46,230 nt of DNA from assembly GCF_024806495.1 (NCBI RefSeq), contig NZ_JANUFF010000021.1:1-46230 (forward strand), given 5' to 3'. Below the pieces are notes generated by a model, which worked only from the letters and a program-made list of their open reading frames with translations, did not search any database and was not told where the DNA came from. This document shows positions 44,460 to 46,230 of this stretch, one piece after another (the stretch's first letter is position 1; each line of letters opens with the position of its first letter). This DNA comes from Chryseobacterium sp. JUb7. GTDB taxonomy: Bacteria > Bacteroidota > Bacteroidia > Flavobacteriales > Weeksellaceae. The position numbers and the translations under genes were made by a program.

Positions 44460-44479
44460 TGCAAAGTTGAAACTTTGCA
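44460..44479 (+). promoter_or_regulatory. Perfect 20-bp palindrome just before an ATG
   Basis: TGCAAAGTTGAAACTTTGCA is a perfect inverted repeat apart from its GA centre. It ends one base before the ATG at 44481, so in the mRNA an 8-9 bp stem covers the ribosome-binding region. It could be an operator or a translational control hairpin. Confidence 0.5.
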
Positions 44480-44480
44480 C

Positions 44481-44870
44481 ATGATAAGATTTAAGGACAT
44501 AAGTAGAAACGCCATTAACAAAAATAACTATCACACGCTTGAATCTATAATAGCGAAGACGGAAAATACTTTTGTTGAATTGCCACTACCGTCACTAAGG
44601 GCTGTTCTTGATGAAAGTTTTGATAAAGGATTTTTGAATATTAATAAAGAAGAACATATAATGTTTTTTGGAGGAAATACTGAAGTAAAAGTAAATGTGC
44701 ATGATAAAGAATTTAATTTAGGTTATATGAGATCATATGTTTTTGATCCTTTTATATCAAACATGGAAGAAATCAAAAATAGAAAAGCAAAAGAAATTTT
44801 TATCACTAATAAATCAGGTAAGAGAAAAGTAGGATTCTATGACGTTTACGAAATTCCTGGAGATAGTTGA
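44481..44870 (+). CDS. Unrecognised small protein
   Basis: I use the ATG at 44481 (129 residues); a TTG two codons earlier falls inside the palindrome. There is no signal peptide or membrane segment. The protein is charged, with a central HIMFFGGNTEVKVNVHDKEFNLGYMRSY region and a basic C-terminal stretch (NRKAKEIFITNKSGKRKVGFYD). No family is recognised. It is bracketed by the palindrome upstream and by the repeat motif at 44895. It may be a cargo gene of the surrounding accessory segment. Confidence 0.55.
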   Translation: MIRFKDISRNAINKNNYHTLESIIAKTENTFVELPLPSLRAVLDESFDKGFLNINKEEHIMFFGGNTEVKVNVHDKEFNLGYMRSYVFDPFISNMEEIKNRKAKEIFITNKSGKRKVGFYDVYEIPGDS

Positions 44871-44894
44871 ATAATATTTTAATTTATATAATCA

Positions 44895-44910
44895 ATCTCA
44901 AAAAACGATA
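44895..44910 (+). repeat. ATCTCAAAAAACGATA repeat, copy 2
   Basis: Identical over 16 bases to the copy at 43469-43484. It lies 25 bp after the stop of the small gene at 44481. Confidence 0.55.
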
Positions 44911-45078
44911 GATGCAAATTAAATCTGTAAAATATAAAGTATTGTGCAGTGAAGTATCAAAAATGATCAAAATAAATTTCGTTAATTGTATAAATAGACT
45001 AACGAAAGTTATAAATTAGCTTGACGCAATTTTGGAAGTTATTTTTAATCAAAAAACACTTTCCTCAAACAATAGACA

Positions 45079-45750
45079 ATGAAAGAATTAATTGAATTAA
45101 CGAATTCAGAAAACTTTTCATCGCAAGGTTTCACATATCTAAAACAATTAAATTTTGATGCGGAAAAGTCAAGAATTGAGTTAAGAATAACTCTTATTGA
45201 TGAATCAGAAAAAGAGAGTCATTGGATTATTACCGCAGAAAATATTGTTAGTTTCAAAAATTTGGACTTTGGAAATTTAATGCCTTTTTTAAAAATAAAC
45301 ATTTATGATAATCATCCTTTAATTCTGATTATTCAAGGATCAGAATTTGAATGTGAGGTACATGGAATTCCAAATAATAAATTTGAATTTATTGGTAAGT
45401 TTCATCAAATGTTAGAAAATGAAGTTGGTTTTTGGAAAAACATTCAAGATTTCTTTTGGAGCACCCAAAATTTATTTGCTCAGAAAGAAATTCCGGAAAA
45501 GTGGAGAGGTATTGTAAATACTGCAGAGCGTATCGAACATTTAAATCTACCAAAAATTCTTTTTGAACCGTTTAAAAAACTATGCGAAGAAGAAAATCTG
45601 ACATTAGAAATTAAAAGTGAGATTTCGAATGAAGAAAAAAATATGAAAATACTAATATTCGGCAATGAAGTTGTAAGTCCAGATAATTTTAATTTAAACC
45701 AACCATATATAATTGCAGAAAATTTTAATGCAGAAAAACTAAGCTATTAA
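45079..45750 (+). CDS. Unrecognised cytoplasmic protein
   Basis: The 223-residue protein has no signal peptide or membrane segments. The N-terminal half is beta-rich (YLKQLNFDAEKSRIELRITL ... HWIITAENIVSFKNLDF) and the second half has WGx-type aromatic residues and a helical region (EIPEKWRGIVNTAERIEHLNL). I recognise no family. Imperfect copies of TTAGCxTGA....ATTTTGGAA occur on both sides of it (about 45016 and 45751). Small proteins of this type in accessory regions are often immunity or antidote proteins, but nothing in the sequence proves this. Confidence 0.55.
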   Translation: MKELIELTNSENFSSQGFTYLKQLNFDAEKSRIELRITLIDESEKESHWIITAENIVSFKNLDFGNLMPFLKINIYDNHPLILIIQGSEFECEVHGIPNNKFEFIGKFHQMLENEVGFWKNIQDFFWSTQNLFAQKEIPEKWRGIVNTAERIEHLNLPKILFEPFKKLCEEENLTLEIKSEISNEEKNMKILIFGNEVVSPDNFNLNQPYIIAENFNAEKLSY

Positions 45751-45862
45751 TTAGCCTGATAGGATTTTGGAAAGTGACTTTGATCGTAATTATAAAAAAC
45801 CATGTAAGCGTTTAAAACTACTGAAAATAGACATTGTAAATTTACTATAAGCTTACCAAAAG

Positions 45863-45875
45863 TCTCAAAAAACGA
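45863..45875 (+). repeat. TCTCAAAAAACGA repeat, copy 3
   Basis: A 13-base exact match to the core of the copies at 43469 and 44895, just upstream of the terminator at 45879. Confidence 0.5.
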
Positions 45876-45878
45876 AAT

Positions 45879-45921
45879 AAATTACAATAGACTTGAAATA
45901 CTCAAGTCTATTGTAATTTTA
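45879..45921. terminator. Bidirectional terminator between convergent genes
   Basis: A perfect 18-bp stem (45879-45896 with 45902-45919) has the loop AATAC, with A's on the left and T's on the right. It lies between the convergent genes ending at 45750 and 45940. Confidence 0.9.
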
Positions 45922-45939
45922 TAACATGTAGAATATGTA

Positions 45940-46230
45940 TTATTTAACAGCTTTAATATTAATTTCTGAAGTTGCCAGTTTGGTTAAAAGTGTGTCACAA
46001 TTTTTTTCTTCATCTAAAGTAAGTTGAAGGATTTTCATTGCTTTTTTTTCACCTAATAGTTTACAATAAGAAATAAGAGTTCCATATGATGCAATTTCGT
46101 AATGTTCAACTTTTTGGGCAGCTGCTATAATCCCCGCATCTCTTACTGAGCCCGGCTCTGTTTCTTCGATGATACTTTCACCCTCTTTAATTAACCCTTC
46201 CATTGCATCACATTTTTCTGCTTTAGCCTT
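45940..46230 (-). CDS. YciE/YciF-type ferritin-like protein (DUF892), partial
   Basis: The frame is open from the right edge of the window to the stop at 45940 (about 96 codons), so the N-terminus lies outside. Visible text KAEKCDAMEGLIKEGESIIE, GSVRDAGIIAAAQKVEHYEI, ASYGTLISYCKLLG and LTLDEEKNCDTLLTKLA is the C-terminal two-helix part of DUF892. Glu and His of QKVEHYEIA and Glu of DEEK match the di-iron positions of the family. These ferritin-like proteins are stress-related. The Met at 46203 is internal, because the family sequence continues upstream of it. Confidence 0.85.
   Translation of the reverse strand, partial: KAKAEKCDAMEGLIKEGESIIEETEPGSVRDAGIIAAAQKVEHYEIASYGTLISYCKLLGEKKAMKILQLTLDEEKNCDTLLTKLATSEINIKAVK

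Noticed and set aside
43469..45921. Integron-type gene cassette array
   Set aside because: The repeats are short A-rich direct motifs without the paired inverted cores of attC sites, and no integron integrase is present.
1..46230. CRISPR array
   Set aside because: No regularly spaced repeats of 24-40 bases and no Cas genes were seen.

Overview
The window looks like a chromosomal segment of a Chryseobacterium-type member of the Flavobacteriia (Bacteroidota). The base composition is AT-rich, promoters fit the Bacteroidota TAnnTTTG pattern, and several family hallmarks are present: type IX secretion (T9SS) sorting domains, GLPGLI, DUF6520, DUF6443 and many SPII lipoproteins with FSC/SC-type lipoboxes. 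No species can be assigned from the sequence alone. The first 90 bases are homopolymer blocks and are probably an assembly artefact.

Left core (0.15-7.5 kb): a DUF962/Mpo1-like protein, an APC amino-acid permease, a long periplasmic TPR protein, a TonB-receptor-like outer-membrane barrel and a tRNA-Arg(TCG). From the 3' end of the tRNA to about 36.2 kb lies what I interpret as a decayed and rearranged genomic island. It has a serine-recombinase remnant beside the tRNA, a truncated S9 peptidase, a degenerate double-NUMOD4 protein, a long Rhs/polymorphic-toxin block, IS5-type transposase debris and a broken coiA. At the far end a 10-bp copy of the tRNA 3' end is followed by a terminator.

The centrepiece (9.5-34.5 kb) is a polymorphic toxin locus. 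Two tandem operons share one layout: a T9SS-sorted beta-propeller-like protein, a SpvB-like/Rhs-repeat 'shell A' protein, a DUF6443-Rhs-core 'shell B' protein with a variable C-terminal tip, and a small lipoprotein likely to be the immunity protein. The tips differ: a metzincin-type metallopeptidase in operon 1 and a papain-like Cys/His domain in operon 2. The two Rhs cores share a block of about 977 bp that reads as identical, and both operons start with the same promoter and palindrome. Downstream are promoterless orphan cassettes (Rhs-core stub, new tip, lipoprotein), one carrying a second metzincin motif, plus orphan immunity-like genes and IS debris. Together they resemble a silent repertoire that can recombine into the expressed operons.

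Right part (36.4-46.2 kb): a tyrosinase with a polyphenol-oxidase-type C-terminal domain, coupled to a DUF2182 membrane protein; a small serine resolvase followed by an AAA+ ATPase/subtilase pair matching the IetAS defence system; a GLPGLI protein; two unrecognised small genes separated by a repeated TCTCAAAAAACGA motif; and a YciE/YciF ferritin-like gene running off the end.
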